Below, piece by piece: positions 52,987 through 61,864 of a DNA stretch of 64,000 nucleotides. Below the pieces are notes generated by a model. It had not been told where the DNA came from. It saw only the letters and a list, made by a program, of their open reading frames with translations, and did not search any database. Both the position numbers and the translations under genes were made by a program. The stretch's first letter is position 1; each line of letters begins with the position of its first letter. Origin of the DNA: Lachnospiraceae bacterium (GTDB taxonomy: Bacteria > Bacillota > Clostridia > Lachnospirales > Lachnospiraceae); NCBI GenBank assembly GCA_949383255.1, contig CASJPF010000013.1, positions 1-64,000 on the forward strand, in the 5' to 3' direction.

Positions 52987-53688
52987 TCAGCCAAAAAGCG
53001 ACACCTCCACTATCTCACCCTCACTCCAAAATAAGACTTCATCCTTTTCTTGTGTCTCTTTTTGAAATCCCATAAAAAATTCTCCATTACAATCTATTTG
53101 TACTTTTGCAGCTTTGTACAGTTTTGCTTTTCCTCTGTGAAATACTTGTTGTATAACTGTTTTTGTGTGATAAGTGTGTATTCCCTGTTCCACCTGCCCT
53201 ACAAGAGTGACAAGCTCCATTTTGTCCTCACGAAGAACAAACATTCGTCCCTCAATACTTCCGTCAATCCCCCAAATAGAAATGCAATTACTTCCCACAA
53301 TTGTTGTCTCTAGCAACTTATATTTTGTATTGTCTGCCGGCCATAAAATATAGAACTCTTTTTTCAGACAGCGCCCGCGCAGTATGGTCATATTTTCCAG
53401 AAATGGATAATATTCTGAAGGGGAAAGCCATATTGTGTGCACTTGTGGTGCATTGTCTGACCGCAGCTCTATCTGCATATGAACTTCTTGATAAAATTTC
53501 CCCAAAATTACAATATCCATCTTACAAATATTTTTCTGTGCCAAAATTACGGCACAGTCCATATCTTTCCAAACCACTTTGCTCGGGGGATTCGTGCGTA
53601 TCTGCAATCCCCGATATCTTACTCGCCTCTCCGCCACAGCATCCACAAACATCAATACTGCCGCCACTTTAGTATGAACAACTCCCAT
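52987..53688 (-). CDS. Unrecognised protein at the end of the eCIS operon (233 aa)
   Basis: I do not recognise the family. ATG 53688 follows AGGAG by about 9 bp and lies 11 bp after the Pvc16-like gene, so it is co-transcribed. It starts MGVVHTKVAAVLMFVDAVAE and seems to be mostly beta-strand (ILGKFYQEVHMQIELRSDNA, YKLLETTIVGSNCISIWGID). The first ~90 residues, with a VDAVAERRVRYRGLQIRTNP phrase, suggest a carboxypeptidase-like or Ig-like fold similar to small domains of other eCIS terminal genes, but this is weak. There is no signal peptide or membrane helix. It could be a fibre, an adaptor or an effector-loading protein. Confidence 0.7.
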   Translation of the reverse strand: MGVVHTKVAAVLMFVDAVAERRVRYRGLQIRTNPPSKVVWKDMDCAVILAQKNICKMDIVILGKFYQEVHMQIELRSDNAPQVHTIWLSPSEYYPFLENMTILRGRCLKKEFYILWPADNTKYKLLETTIVGSNCISIWGIDGSIEGRMFVLREDKMELVTLVGQVEQGIHTYHTKTVIQQVFHRGKAKLYKAAKVQIDCNGEFFMGFQKETQEKDEVLFWSEGEIVEVSLFG

Positions 53689-53699
53689 TCCACAATCTC

Positions 53700-54275
53700 C
53701 TATTTCTCTGGTTTAGGACCAACATGAATATCAACCTCTGTGACACGCGAGAATTTCCGGCTAACTGCTGAGTCAATTGCAATCGGTGATACTTTGTAAA
53801 ACAGGGACAGACGATTGCTTACATTTGGAAAACTCCAAATCTTTGACTTTTCATCAATATCGGGATTCATCATCTGAATATGCAAATCAAAGTCGCCTGT
53901 TGTCTGCGAGTCAATCCGCTCGATTGGTATAATAGAATTATCATAAAAAATCTGAATAACTCGCCCTAAAATTTGTTCTTCCTGTATTAACCTGTACATC
54001 GCATCCCCTTTGCCGTAGGCAGTGATCATATAGCAAATGCTTAGATAAAGTGGTGGTTTAGAAATCCGCTCCTTTGCCACAGTGCGCAGTTGCTGAAAAA
54101 CCTCCTCGCTCTGTCTTACATCATACAAAAAAACGCCAAGAACAATGTCTCCCTTCTCCTCAGGACTTCTAAGACCAATTTCGCTGACGTCTGATATTAA
54201 TTCAGGAACTAACGCTTTCTGTAACAGTTCAATCAAATATGCACTGGTATCTGCAATTATTGTATAATTCCCCAT
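53700..54275 (-). CDS. Pvc16/DUF4255-like tube-terminator (cap) protein (191 aa)
   Basis: The N-terminal half matches the DUF4255 pattern: IIADTSAYLIELLQKALVPE, then RSPEEKGDIVLGVFLYDVRQ, and KPPLYLSICYMITAYGKGDA. The C-terminal part has PNVSNRLSLFYKVSPIAIDS. In Photorhabdus PVC and Serratia Afp particles, Pvc16/Afp16 caps the tube and fixes its length; the same role is expected. Length is short against Pvc16 (about 290), lacking most of the C-terminal domain. AGGAG precedes ATG 54275 by 7 bp. It is 11 bp from each neighbour. Confidence 0.85.
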   Translation of the reverse strand: MGNYTIIADTSAYLIELLQKALVPELISDVSEIGLRSPEEKGDIVLGVFLYDVRQSEEVFQQLRTVAKERISKPPLYLSICYMITAYGKGDAMYRLIQEEQILGRVIQIFYDNSIIPIERIDSQTTGDFDLHIQMMNPDIDEKSKIWSFPNVSNRLSLFYKVSPIAIDSAVSRKFSRVTEVDIHVGPKPEK

Positions 54276-54286
54276 AGACTTCTCCT

Positions 54287-55396
54287 CTATTTTAGAACCG
54301 ATGTTCCATTCATTCGGATGCCGTCATCCATACTGCCCTCTCCTTTTACAGAAAGAACCGCATTGTAATCCAAATAACAGTATGTATCTAAACTGCTTCT
54401 ACTTGGACAGAATACTAGTCTGATACGGCTTCTGGCAGGTTTAAACTGATTTAATAGATATATCATTTGTGCTTGTAACCTCTCACTTCCTGATCGTTTT
54501 AAAAGAATTGTTACATCCTGTATGGAAGTACCATACAATCTCTGATAAGTCTCCCTTGTCTCCTCTGAAAAACATCCCTCTAGCCTGTTTCGCTCCACAA
54601 TAACAGCCTCCTCGCCAAGTGCCAGCTTTATTAGCTTGCGGATCACTTCCTTTGTCCCTTTTATACGATTGAGTGCATAAATTTCCTTAATAAGACTGCG
54701 CAGCATAAACTCGTCAAGAAAGTCTCTCTCCACCGCAAAGCCAAGCCACCCCGCAAGTTCCAAAAGAACCTCTATTGGGGTTGTATCCAAATCAAAAGCC
54801 TTTTCCATATTTGCAATTTGATCGCTCATATCTTGATACATAGATGAAAAAATGGACATATATCGGTGGAAAAATCCACCCTCGCTCTGATAAATTTCAG
54901 GAAATGTCCACATAAAATTATCCCCTTGACTGTCCAGAAACATCTCTTTAATCCATTCCGCACTTCCCTTATTAATCTCGCCATCATCAATTTCCACCGC
55001 AATCCACAAGTATTCACCTACAAGCGTGTAGAGCAACACATCTTCATGATTTACATACTGTATTCCATTTTGTTCAAAATAGGTACGTTTTTCCGCCCAT
55101 GATACACCGCTATCGTGAAAATAGCAATTCCACTCCTCTGCTTCCGTCTCCTTTGCATCAACTGCAAATGCATATATTTTAAGCATACTACTTACAAAAA
55201 GCTGGCTTCGACAATGAAAACGTCCCCATTTGGTGCCCCTTTCATAACTGCGAAAACGATTGAAAATCACAAAATGTCTGCCCTCATCATTCGCATTGCA
55301 AACGGCAAATAAGGTGTCCCCACTCTGGGTAAAACCTTCATAATACGCCATTGCAAGTTTTGATTCGCACAATGTGTATCTTCTTTTTCTCTGCAT
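54287..55396 (-). CDS. Phage-tail-protein-I-like baseplate protein (369 aa)
   Basis: The C-terminal half is a tail protein I domain: YQDMSDQIANMEKAFDLDTT, PIEVLLELAGWLGFAVERDF, LDEFMLRSLIKEIYALNRIK and GTKEVIRKLIKLALGEEAV, then a beta region to YLLNQFKPARSRIRLVFC. The first ~170 residues (LAMAYYEGFTQSGDTLFAVC, WGRFHCRSQLFVSSMLKIYA) are an extra beta domain seen in eCIS versions of the protein. In P2-like tails, protein I connects the baseplate wedge to fibres. Its place after two J-like proteins is the standard order. GGAG lies 9 bp before ATG 55396. Confidence 0.82.
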   Translation of the reverse strand: MQRKRRYTLCESKLAMAYYEGFTQSGDTLFAVCNANDEGRHFVIFNRFRSYERGTKWGRFHCRSQLFVSSMLKIYAFAVDAKETEAEEWNCYFHDSGVSWAEKRTYFEQNGIQYVNHEDVLLYTLVGEYLWIAVEIDDGEINKGSAEWIKEMFLDSQGDNFMWTFPEIYQSEGGFFHRYMSIFSSMYQDMSDQIANMEKAFDLDTTPIEVLLELAGWLGFAVERDFLDEFMLRSLIKEIYALNRIKGTKEVIRKLIKLALGEEAVIVERNRLEGCFSEETRETYQRLYGTSIQDVTILLKRSGSERLQAQMIYLLNQFKPARSRIRLVFCPSRSSLDTYCYLDYNAVLSVKGEGSMDDGIRMNGTSVLK

Positions 55397-55413
55397 GTAC
55401 TATCTCTCCATTA

Positions 55414-57573
55414 TTATCCAATACTCTCAATTTGTAGATCACCGGGAAAACACAGTGCGTTCGGTTTAAGCTGAATATCCAATCCATCTCTCTGTGCCCA
55501 TTGGGAATGTTCGGGAACTACAGACAGCTCAATTATTTCCTCCACACAACCCATATTTTCTAAACAATGATACAGCTCATAAAACACAATCCTGCTGCCG
55601 AATGGCATCTTTGAGTGAACACCATCTAACAATTTTATAAGTGTTTGTTTTATCATTTCTGCAACTTGTTCCTTATTATAGACAGAGTGCTTTCTAACCA
55701 GAACGACTCCCTTCACATGAATTGCTACATAGACTGGCTGTTCCAACACAATTTTTGTCGTCAACATACGATAGCACTCCAAGTAACGATTAATCTCTCT
55801 TTGGTAAACCGCTGATAACCGTGGAAACGCCACAGTACTGTTTGGCATCACTGCAATATGGATTTCATTCCGTTCGGGAACTGGACAGACACCAATCTTA
55901 CTAATAGACAGTCCGGGAATTCTTCTAAATATCTGGTCGCAATCCGCCTCTGTCACCATAGTAACTGATTTTGTCAAATCCTCCACAAACCGCCTTCTAA
56001 CCTGCTCAAAGCACTCTGCAAAGCTTCCAGATGTATTCCAAGTCTTGTCTATATCTGTATTGTTGAGAAATTCCAGTTGAGAATTATTGTCTGTACGTGA
56101 TGCTATAAGTCTTGTCTCTGCACGTATATTTCCCCCATCACCTTTATAAAATGAAAAATTTCCAAGATAAAGTTCTGCGCCTTCATACTGACCACAATCA
56201 TGCACAATCAACTTGTGTTCTTGCTCACAAACACTATAGTAAACTTCTGCCGCTGTATGATTACCGGGCTTAACCACATGACAAAATTCGTCTCCATCAA
56301 AGTTCCTTTCCACTACCAAAACGGAAAAATCTTGTATTGATACAACACCGAAATCAGGAAGTGGAAACTCCTGTTCATCATAGCCATAAAGTTTTCCAAG
56401 ATTGCTGTGTTCCATCAAGGTATTATCCCTGCACACTACGAATGCCTCTCTCCCAAGCCGTAAACCATCACACTCCACTAAAGTCAAAACGACAATGTCA
56501 CCATCGTCGTATTCCAACTCGAAAAGTCGTTTTGACATAGTTCCTTCTTGGTTTGCAGGAACGTATCTGTGATAAACACCATCTATTTCCTTTGCATAGA
56601 CCATAAAAGATCCATTTCCACCATAATCTTTTTGTAAGAGACTATTTCTAATACAAACCTTTCCGTTTTCCACAGGCAACATCATCACATCCGAACGTGT
56701 ATCTCGTTGCACTGCTGGAATTAAAAGACCACAAATCCGCTGGATTCTAGGAATAATATCGTAATCTGCGCGCAGGAGCGTCACCTGAATTTGATATTCA
56801 TTCTCCACAAAGTCTTTTGCCAAATTACGATAAAGCTTTTCTTCTATAGTAAAAGCAACATATCCACTCTGCAAAAAACCATACGTTCCATCCTCGACAG
56901 GAAGTGGTACATTGCCCTTTTGTGTTCTAATTGTCCACTGAACCTCCGCAAAAGGATTCTCATAAAATTTCCCGTTCAAAGATTCCACTGGATTGCGCGC
57001 AAATTGCTGTGCAAGTTCTATATAAAATGCTACCTTCTGCCCTGCCTGCGGAATATCGCTTAACGTGAGTAAAACCGTTTCGCCGCCTGTTGGCTGCTCA
57101 CCAAACAAAGGAACACCACCCTTTACACCATAACGGCTCAAAAGCGCTGTCTGATAATTCGTTTGATTTAATATCAAATTATTATCGCCTACACAGACTG
57201 ATAAAAGGCGCATTTCTTTAATGACTGCGCATTGTTCCAACTCAAAACAGATATCCTGTGTATGCAGTTTCATGCACGCTGGCGGCAAATAGGGTGTTTC
57301 TATATGCTCTGGCAACAAATATGCTCTGGCACACCTTCCTTCCTTTGGTGTAAAACCTGCAAGCGCTAGAAGACGCAGTTTTATTTTCTCAGGTATCTCA
57401 TTGATTTCACTCTGTTGTAATGCCATAAATGCCGAAAAATTTTCTAGTATTGTAATTCCCGGATCAGAGATATTGTAGTTTGTCCACTCTTTGCTATAGA
57501 GTGATATACGCGCAATAGCCTCCTCCCGAATTCGGTCATATCCCTTGTCGTCCAGATTAATATCGCTCAGCAT
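55414..57573 (-). CDS. Baseplate J-like protein, second copy (Pvc12-like, 719 aa)
   Basis: Wedge component of the contractile baseplate. The N-terminus RISLYSKEWTNYNISDPGIT, then ILENFSAFMALQQSEINEIP, is the typical J/gp6-like opening. The C-terminal J domain holds FVEDLTKSVTMVTEADCDQI, GLSISKIGVCPVPERNEIHI and MPFGSRIVFYELYHCLENMG. The central region of about 350 residues is beta-rich and poorly conserved. GGGGAATCCT precedes ATG 57573, which overlaps the upstream gene by 17 bp. Two J-like genes in a row correspond to Pvc11 and Pvc12 of PVC clusters; I assign this smaller, later one to the Pvc12 position by order only. Confidence 0.85.
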   Translation of the reverse strand: MLSDINLDDKGYDRIREEAIARISLYSKEWTNYNISDPGITILENFSAFMALQQSEINEIPEKIKLRLLALAGFTPKEGRCARAYLLPEHIETPYLPPACMKLHTQDICFELEQCAVIKEMRLLSVCVGDNNLILNQTNYQTALLSRYGVKGGVPLFGEQPTGGETVLLTLSDIPQAGQKVAFYIELAQQFARNPVESLNGKFYENPFAEVQWTIRTQKGNVPLPVEDGTYGFLQSGYVAFTIEEKLYRNLAKDFVENEYQIQVTLLRADYDIIPRIQRICGLLIPAVQRDTRSDVMMLPVENGKVCIRNSLLQKDYGGNGSFMVYAKEIDGVYHRYVPANQEGTMSKRLFELEYDDGDIVVLTLVECDGLRLGREAFVVCRDNTLMEHSNLGKLYGYDEQEFPLPDFGVVSIQDFSVLVVERNFDGDEFCHVVKPGNHTAAEVYYSVCEQEHKLIVHDCGQYEGAELYLGNFSFYKGDGGNIRAETRLIASRTDNNSQLEFLNNTDIDKTWNTSGSFAECFEQVRRRFVEDLTKSVTMVTEADCDQIFRRIPGLSISKIGVCPVPERNEIHIAVMPNSTVAFPRLSAVYQREINRYLECYRMLTTKIVLEQPVYVAIHVKGVVLVRKHSVYNKEQVAEMIKQTLIKLLDGVHSKMPFGSRIVFYELYHCLENMGCVEEIIELSVVPEHSQWAQRDGLDIQLKPNALCFPGDLQIESIG

Positions 57574-60487
57574 AGGATTCCCCCACTATAAAAATCTGAT
57601 GTGTTCCATTTGTACAAATCATAAGTGGATTGACCACCACTTCATCCAATTCCTTCACAAAGGTATGAGAATCTTCTACATACTCTGCCTGTATACTCAT
57701 ATGTACAATCTGCGCAGAATCTGTCAATGTATTGAGCATCAGCCGAATCTGCCCTGTCCTTGGAAGCTTGCCAAACCTCCACTGAATTTCTCCCTGCGCA
57801 TTGACTGGAGCAAGAAATGCCATAATTCGTTCCAGCCAGCGCTGTCTAATCTCAATACTTTTGGATAATTCTGACAAGTTAAGCCAGAGTTGAACAGATA
57901 TCCTTACAAAAACAGGTGGGCAGACCTGTATCCAATCTCTTCCACAAACCGCCTCACAATATTTAGTCAAATGTTCTTTTAACGGCTCTTGTATTCTCCG
58001 AAAAGAATATGCTCCCTTTTGATAGTCTCGCATTAACAAAACAAGCCTAATCACACCATCCTGCGCCATGACACACATCGCTTGTACCACCATATCCGAA
58101 AAAGCTAACGCTTCTCGAATATAATCCTGCTCTGTCACCATCCGCCTTTGAGATGAAAGATTATCACATCCTCTTTTCAGAGCATGCTGCAATCTTTCCA
58201 GATCTGTCCCACCATAAGCATCAATCGGGTTGGCTACTTGCTCTACTGAAATCACAGTGCTTCGGAAACGGTCAATTTTCCCTGCCTTAACGTTGGCCTT
58301 CTTACCATCACAGCACAAAACTTTTGTTTTAAATGCAATACTAGTGGTATTCTGTGGAATCCTCACAGATATCCCATCTCCAAAAATCAGTTCGTTACTG
58401 TCTCTATCCACACAATAGCAGCGGTCCATAGATGAGGCAAATGCAAAATTTTCCACTTCATGCCACAGCACATAAAAGTCTTCCACTTCCCCAAGAAAAT
58501 TGTACTCTATTCTAGTCTCCATAGACGCTTCTAACTGTATCATCTCGTCCTTTGTAAGCTGTTCTTTCTCATTCACCCACACCTGAACGGACAAAATATT
58601 TTCCGCGTATAATGGAAAGCGCATATCAGCTCTTACAATATCAATATAATAATCCTGCTCCTCTCTTGCAATAATATTTTCTGCAGCCACAGCATTCGTA
58701 TAAATCTTTTTTATCATAGGTGTATCGCCTTGATGTTGCACTTGCACGCGGATCCAGTATCGCCTAACGCCATCTACCTCGCTCTCCACCATATCAGCAG
58801 GAGGCACAAATACGAGAAATCCAGAATTTTGCAATCCATTGGTATCATCCACAACTTTTAGCGGCTGAAACCCATCCGCGTTCGGATAGGCAAAGGACAG
58901 CGTTACTCCCACTGAAATTTCCCGTTTCTCCAACTCCACAAACAACGAGACTGGACCTTTGCCAAAAGGGCGGTCAAATCCTAGGTACATATAATCTCCT
59001 TGATACTGCGACTGCAAAAAAGCACAAAATCTGGTGTTTTCCCTTAGTCTATTCTGCACCTCCACAGCCTCTGTCCCCTGTATGGCAACCGTAAAAGTTG
59101 GCGCGATCCCTTTTTCCTGTTCTTTCATACACAGCGTAACCTCTGACAACACAGGATAGATGTACTCCACATCTTGCAAATAGCAGTTCTCTGCCCGGAC
59201 AACCTGCATGCGGATACATTTTCCTTCATACCCGTCCTGCATTGTACTCTCCCAGTCATCAGGAACCACAAAATCTATCTGATACTCCCCCGAATTTTCC
59301 TCCCGCGCAAAAAGAGTTGCGATTTCTATATTTGTTTCCAGTCGTCTCCAACCCTTTCCATTAAAATATCCTAATGACACCTCTTCCACACGACACTCAT
59401 ACTGTATTCTTTGCTCATACCTTCGCGGTTTTCTGCGAACAATTCGCAAGTCCTGTGGAATATTGACTGGCTTATGTGGGCAATATCTACCAAATTCCAA
59501 ACGAAAACGCAAAGTAGCAATTGCGCCCTGTCGGTCAAACAAAAAATTCTGTCCAATAAAACATTCGTCGTACAGCGCAGGCTGTTCTGTAAACGGTAAA
59601 AAGCGCTCTACAGTAACTTCTTCTTTTCCATTTCGGATAAAATCTGGGCGGACAGACTGACGGGCGGCAAACAATTCAATTGTGTCAATGAAAAGATCTT
59701 GATACTGAATTTTCTCTGCAGGTGGTTTTATCATCTCCAGAACAAGCACCATCATCTCTTCCCCATTTACAGTTGCTGAAGCGGTTGAAAGCATTTCATC
59801 ACACGCAATCTCAATCCAACCATCATGCCCCTTTCTGCCATTTAAGGCAATTGTCTGCATCCTTTCCAGATAAAAGTCAACTGGGCCAATAGCAGCAGAC
59901 AGCGCAAAATACTCTTTGTCCGTAAATAGCTCTGCCATAAAATCTGCCTCAAAAGTTCCCCCAAGTCGAAACATTATCTGTCGCTTTCTCAAATCCATAT
60001 ACGGAAACTTTTGAAAACACATCGCAACTGCCTGTCTACGAAATGGTCTTTTCATTTTAGGAAACAAAGAAAAGCAATCTGATGTCTCAAAGACATCTGT
60101 CAGTTCTGTATTTGTAGCATAAATATCCCTAGCAAAAGAAAATAAAACCTCCTCGCCTGAATCTGTTGTGCCAATTACCTGTGTTCCCCTAGGCAACTCT
60201 ACGCCACCCTGAACGCTTTCGCGGACCTTGAGTGTACAGATTGTCTTTGCAGGGACAGCAGGTTTGCGTGACACTCCATACATATTGCCAAACGCAATGC
60301 GATATTTTTCCCACACCTGATTTAGTTTTATGACATTCTCCATCATCTGGTGCGAAAAAATCAACCCAATCACAGACGCTGCATCTGGCTGTATTGTATC
60401 AAACTTCCACTCTGGTGTGTAAGCACACGCCAGACTTTGTAGCTCTTCCAAAATATCGTCACGATCTCTATTGTCAATCTTTATCAT
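57557..60487 (-). CDS. Large baseplate J-like protein (Pvc11-like, 976 aa)
   Basis: Putative baseplate assembly protein. It opens with DDILEELQSLACAYTPEWKF, DTIQPDAASVIGLIFSHQMM and a helical region, then TLKVRESVQGGVELPRGTQV, the entry to the J domain. Later landmarks are CYCVDRDSNELIFGDGISVR (the GDG motif), NPIDAYGGTDLERLQHALKR and RRMVTEQDYIREALAFSDMV, conserved in phage J proteins. About 400 extra central residues form beta-rich insertions, usual in eCIS homologues. ATG 60487 overlaps the gp25 stop by 4 bp (ATGA). It builds the wedge that couples sheath contraction to the hub. Confidence 0.88.
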   Translation of the reverse strand: MIKIDNRDRDDILEELQSLACAYTPEWKFDTIQPDAASVIGLIFSHQMMENVIKLNQVWEKYRIAFGNMYGVSRKPAVPAKTICTLKVRESVQGGVELPRGTQVIGTTDSGEEVLFSFARDIYATNTELTDVFETSDCFSLFPKMKRPFRRQAVAMCFQKFPYMDLRKRQIMFRLGGTFEADFMAELFTDKEYFALSAAIGPVDFYLERMQTIALNGRKGHDGWIEIACDEMLSTASATVNGEEMMVLVLEMIKPPAEKIQYQDLFIDTIELFAARQSVRPDFIRNGKEEVTVERFLPFTEQPALYDECFIGQNFLFDRQGAIATLRFRLEFGRYCPHKPVNIPQDLRIVRRKPRRYEQRIQYECRVEEVSLGYFNGKGWRRLETNIEIATLFAREENSGEYQIDFVVPDDWESTMQDGYEGKCIRMQVVRAENCYLQDVEYIYPVLSEVTLCMKEQEKGIAPTFTVAIQGTEAVEVQNRLRENTRFCAFLQSQYQGDYMYLGFDRPFGKGPVSLFVELEKREISVGVTLSFAYPNADGFQPLKVVDDTNGLQNSGFLVFVPPADMVESEVDGVRRYWIRVQVQHQGDTPMIKKIYTNAVAAENIIAREEQDYYIDIVRADMRFPLYAENILSVQVWVNEKEQLTKDEMIQLEASMETRIEYNFLGEVEDFYVLWHEVENFAFASSMDRCYCVDRDSNELIFGDGISVRIPQNTTSIAFKTKVLCCDGKKANVKAGKIDRFRSTVISVEQVANPIDAYGGTDLERLQHALKRGCDNLSSQRRMVTEQDYIREALAFSDMVVQAMCVMAQDGVIRLVLLMRDYQKGAYSFRRIQEPLKEHLTKYCEAVCGRDWIQVCPPVFVRISVQLWLNLSELSKSIEIRQRWLERIMAFLAPVNAQGEIQWRFGKLPRTGQIRLMLNTLTDSAQIVHMSIQAEYVEDSHTFVKELDEVVVNPLMICTNGTHQIFIVGESYAERY

Positions 60488-60891
60488 TGCAATTCCCCTT
60501 CTGCATTTAGATAAAAAGGAAAAACAAGGCTGTCCTCTGTATAATTCTGTGTAATGGTATAACGGATATCCACAATTAGGCAGCCTCTATCAAGCTCTGG
60601 TTTTATAGTTACTTCCACATTAGAAATTCTAGGTTCCTGTTCCAAAAGTGTCTGTTCTATTTCATTTGCCATGATATTCATACGTGTAATAGAAGTGTCC
60701 ATAAAAGTATATGACAATAATTTGCTGCCAAAATTTTCTCGCGTAAAGCGCTCTCCTTTTTGCGTCATCAATATCATATACACAGATTCTCGCACACTTT
60801 GTATTCCGTCCACCATCACAATCCGCCCTGTCGCGGGGTTTACCTGCAATGGAAACTTAAATCCACTTCCAAGAAATGTATTGTTTTCCAT
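60484..60891 (-). CDS. GPW/gp25-family baseplate protein (Pvc9-like, 135 aa)
   Basis: Small wedge protein that primes sheath assembly. The 135 residues carry the gp25 core: GSGFKFPLQVNPATGRIVMV, DGIQSVRESVYMILMTQKGE and RFTRENFGSKLLSYTFM, in which the EPR-like turn of the family is represented by TRENFGS. A NVEVTIKPELDRGCLIVDIR strand pair follows. Size is normal (about 110-150). AAAGG precedes ATG 60891 by 9 bp. Gene order gpV, gp25, J, J is as in PVC and Afp clusters. Confidence 0.92.
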   Translation of the reverse strand: MENNTFLGSGFKFPLQVNPATGRIVMVDGIQSVRESVYMILMTQKGERFTRENFGSKLLSYTFMDTSITRMNIMANEIEQTLLEQEPRISNVEVTIKPELDRGCLIVDIRYTITQNYTEDSLVFPFYLNAEGELQ

Positions 60892-60916
60892 CTCTGCTTT
60901 CCTTTCACAATCCTTA

Positions 60917-61729
60917 TTATCCCAATTTTATAGGTTTCCCATTTAGCGTCAACATTCCACTACTCTCATTCTTTAAAAGTGATGTCGCTTCTGTGCTCAC
61001 CTGTCTACCCGAAATTTTTACATTGCCATCCGCTTCTATCTTTATGTTTGCAGATGCACCTACAGAAAGTTTTTTCGACTCAATGCCTATGCTGCCACTC
61101 TCGCCATTCAATATAATGTGAATGGTATCTCCAACCGTAATTTCAAGTTTCTGATCCGCATGGATTTTTATGTTTCCCTTGTGTGTCCCCATCTCCACAA
61201 GACAGTGTTTTTCCTTGTCATACACTGCGATTTTGTCTGTCTCGTTGTCAATATCAATATGATGCTCATCCTGTGCTGTTGCAATTGTGATTTTATCCTT
61301 TGCACCATCTTCATTTTTGTCGTCCCAGAAGGAAATTTTACTGCCATTTCGTGTCTGTATTTGCTTGGTCTGATTGTGTTCCTCTGCCGCCTTCTTTAAG
61401 AACTTGTCGTTATCTTTTGGAATACAGCCAATAACATAGGGTTTCTCTATATTACCATCCTCAAAGATCAAAAGTACCTGATCTCCTTTTTCTGGTAGAA
61501 AATAAAATCCCCATCCTGAACCAATATAGGGCATTGCCATCTTTGCCCATTTAAGTTGATTGGCATCTGTATCCCGCACTGGAATCGTAACGCACAATCT
61601 CCCTGGCATTTCTTGTGTATAATTTTCTGCCACAATTCCAACCACAGTTCCATAAATCCGCTCATCCCCATATTCAGTCTTTGTCACCTGCTTCTCGGAA
61701 ATAGAGTCAAATACATCAAAAAGCGCCAT
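60917..61729 (-). CDS. gpV-type baseplate spike protein (OB fold plus beta-helix, 270 aa)
   Basis: The start is ATG 61729, 6 bp after AAAGGAG; the longer frame to 61780 lacks a site. N-terminal OB-fold domain: ERIYGTVVGIVAENYTQEMP, GRLCVTIPVRDTDANQLKWA, and PEKGDQVLLIFEDGNIEKPY, the VgrG/gpV signature. From about 125 on it is a repetitive strand-turn region (KISFWDDKNEDGAKDKITIA, IHADQKLEITVGDTIHII, KLSVGASANIKIEADGNVKI) that should form the trimeric beta-helix spike. No toxin domain is attached, and the tip is blunt, so a PAAR protein may be encoded elsewhere. In PVC this part is fused to the hub as Pvc8; here it is separate. Confidence 0.88.
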   Translation of the reverse strand: MALFDVFDSISEKQVTKTEYGDERIYGTVVGIVAENYTQEMPGRLCVTIPVRDTDANQLKWAKMAMPYIGSGWGFYFLPEKGDQVLLIFEDGNIEKPYVIGCIPKDNDKFLKKAAEEHNQTKQIQTRNGSKISFWDDKNEDGAKDKITIATAQDEHHIDIDNETDKIAVYDKEKHCLVEMGTHKGNIKIHADQKLEITVGDTIHIILNGESGSIGIESKKLSVGASANIKIEADGNVKISGRQVSTEATSLLKNESSGMLTLNGKPIKLG

Positions 61730-61864
61730 GATCTTCTCCTTTCTGCGATAGATTCGTAATCGTTGAGCCCTGCCATTCATAAATCACCAGAATGTATATT
61801 TTATCAACGATATTAAGTCTTTTCTGGCGGTCTATTTCATGATAGGGTTGCACTGTTACACAAA

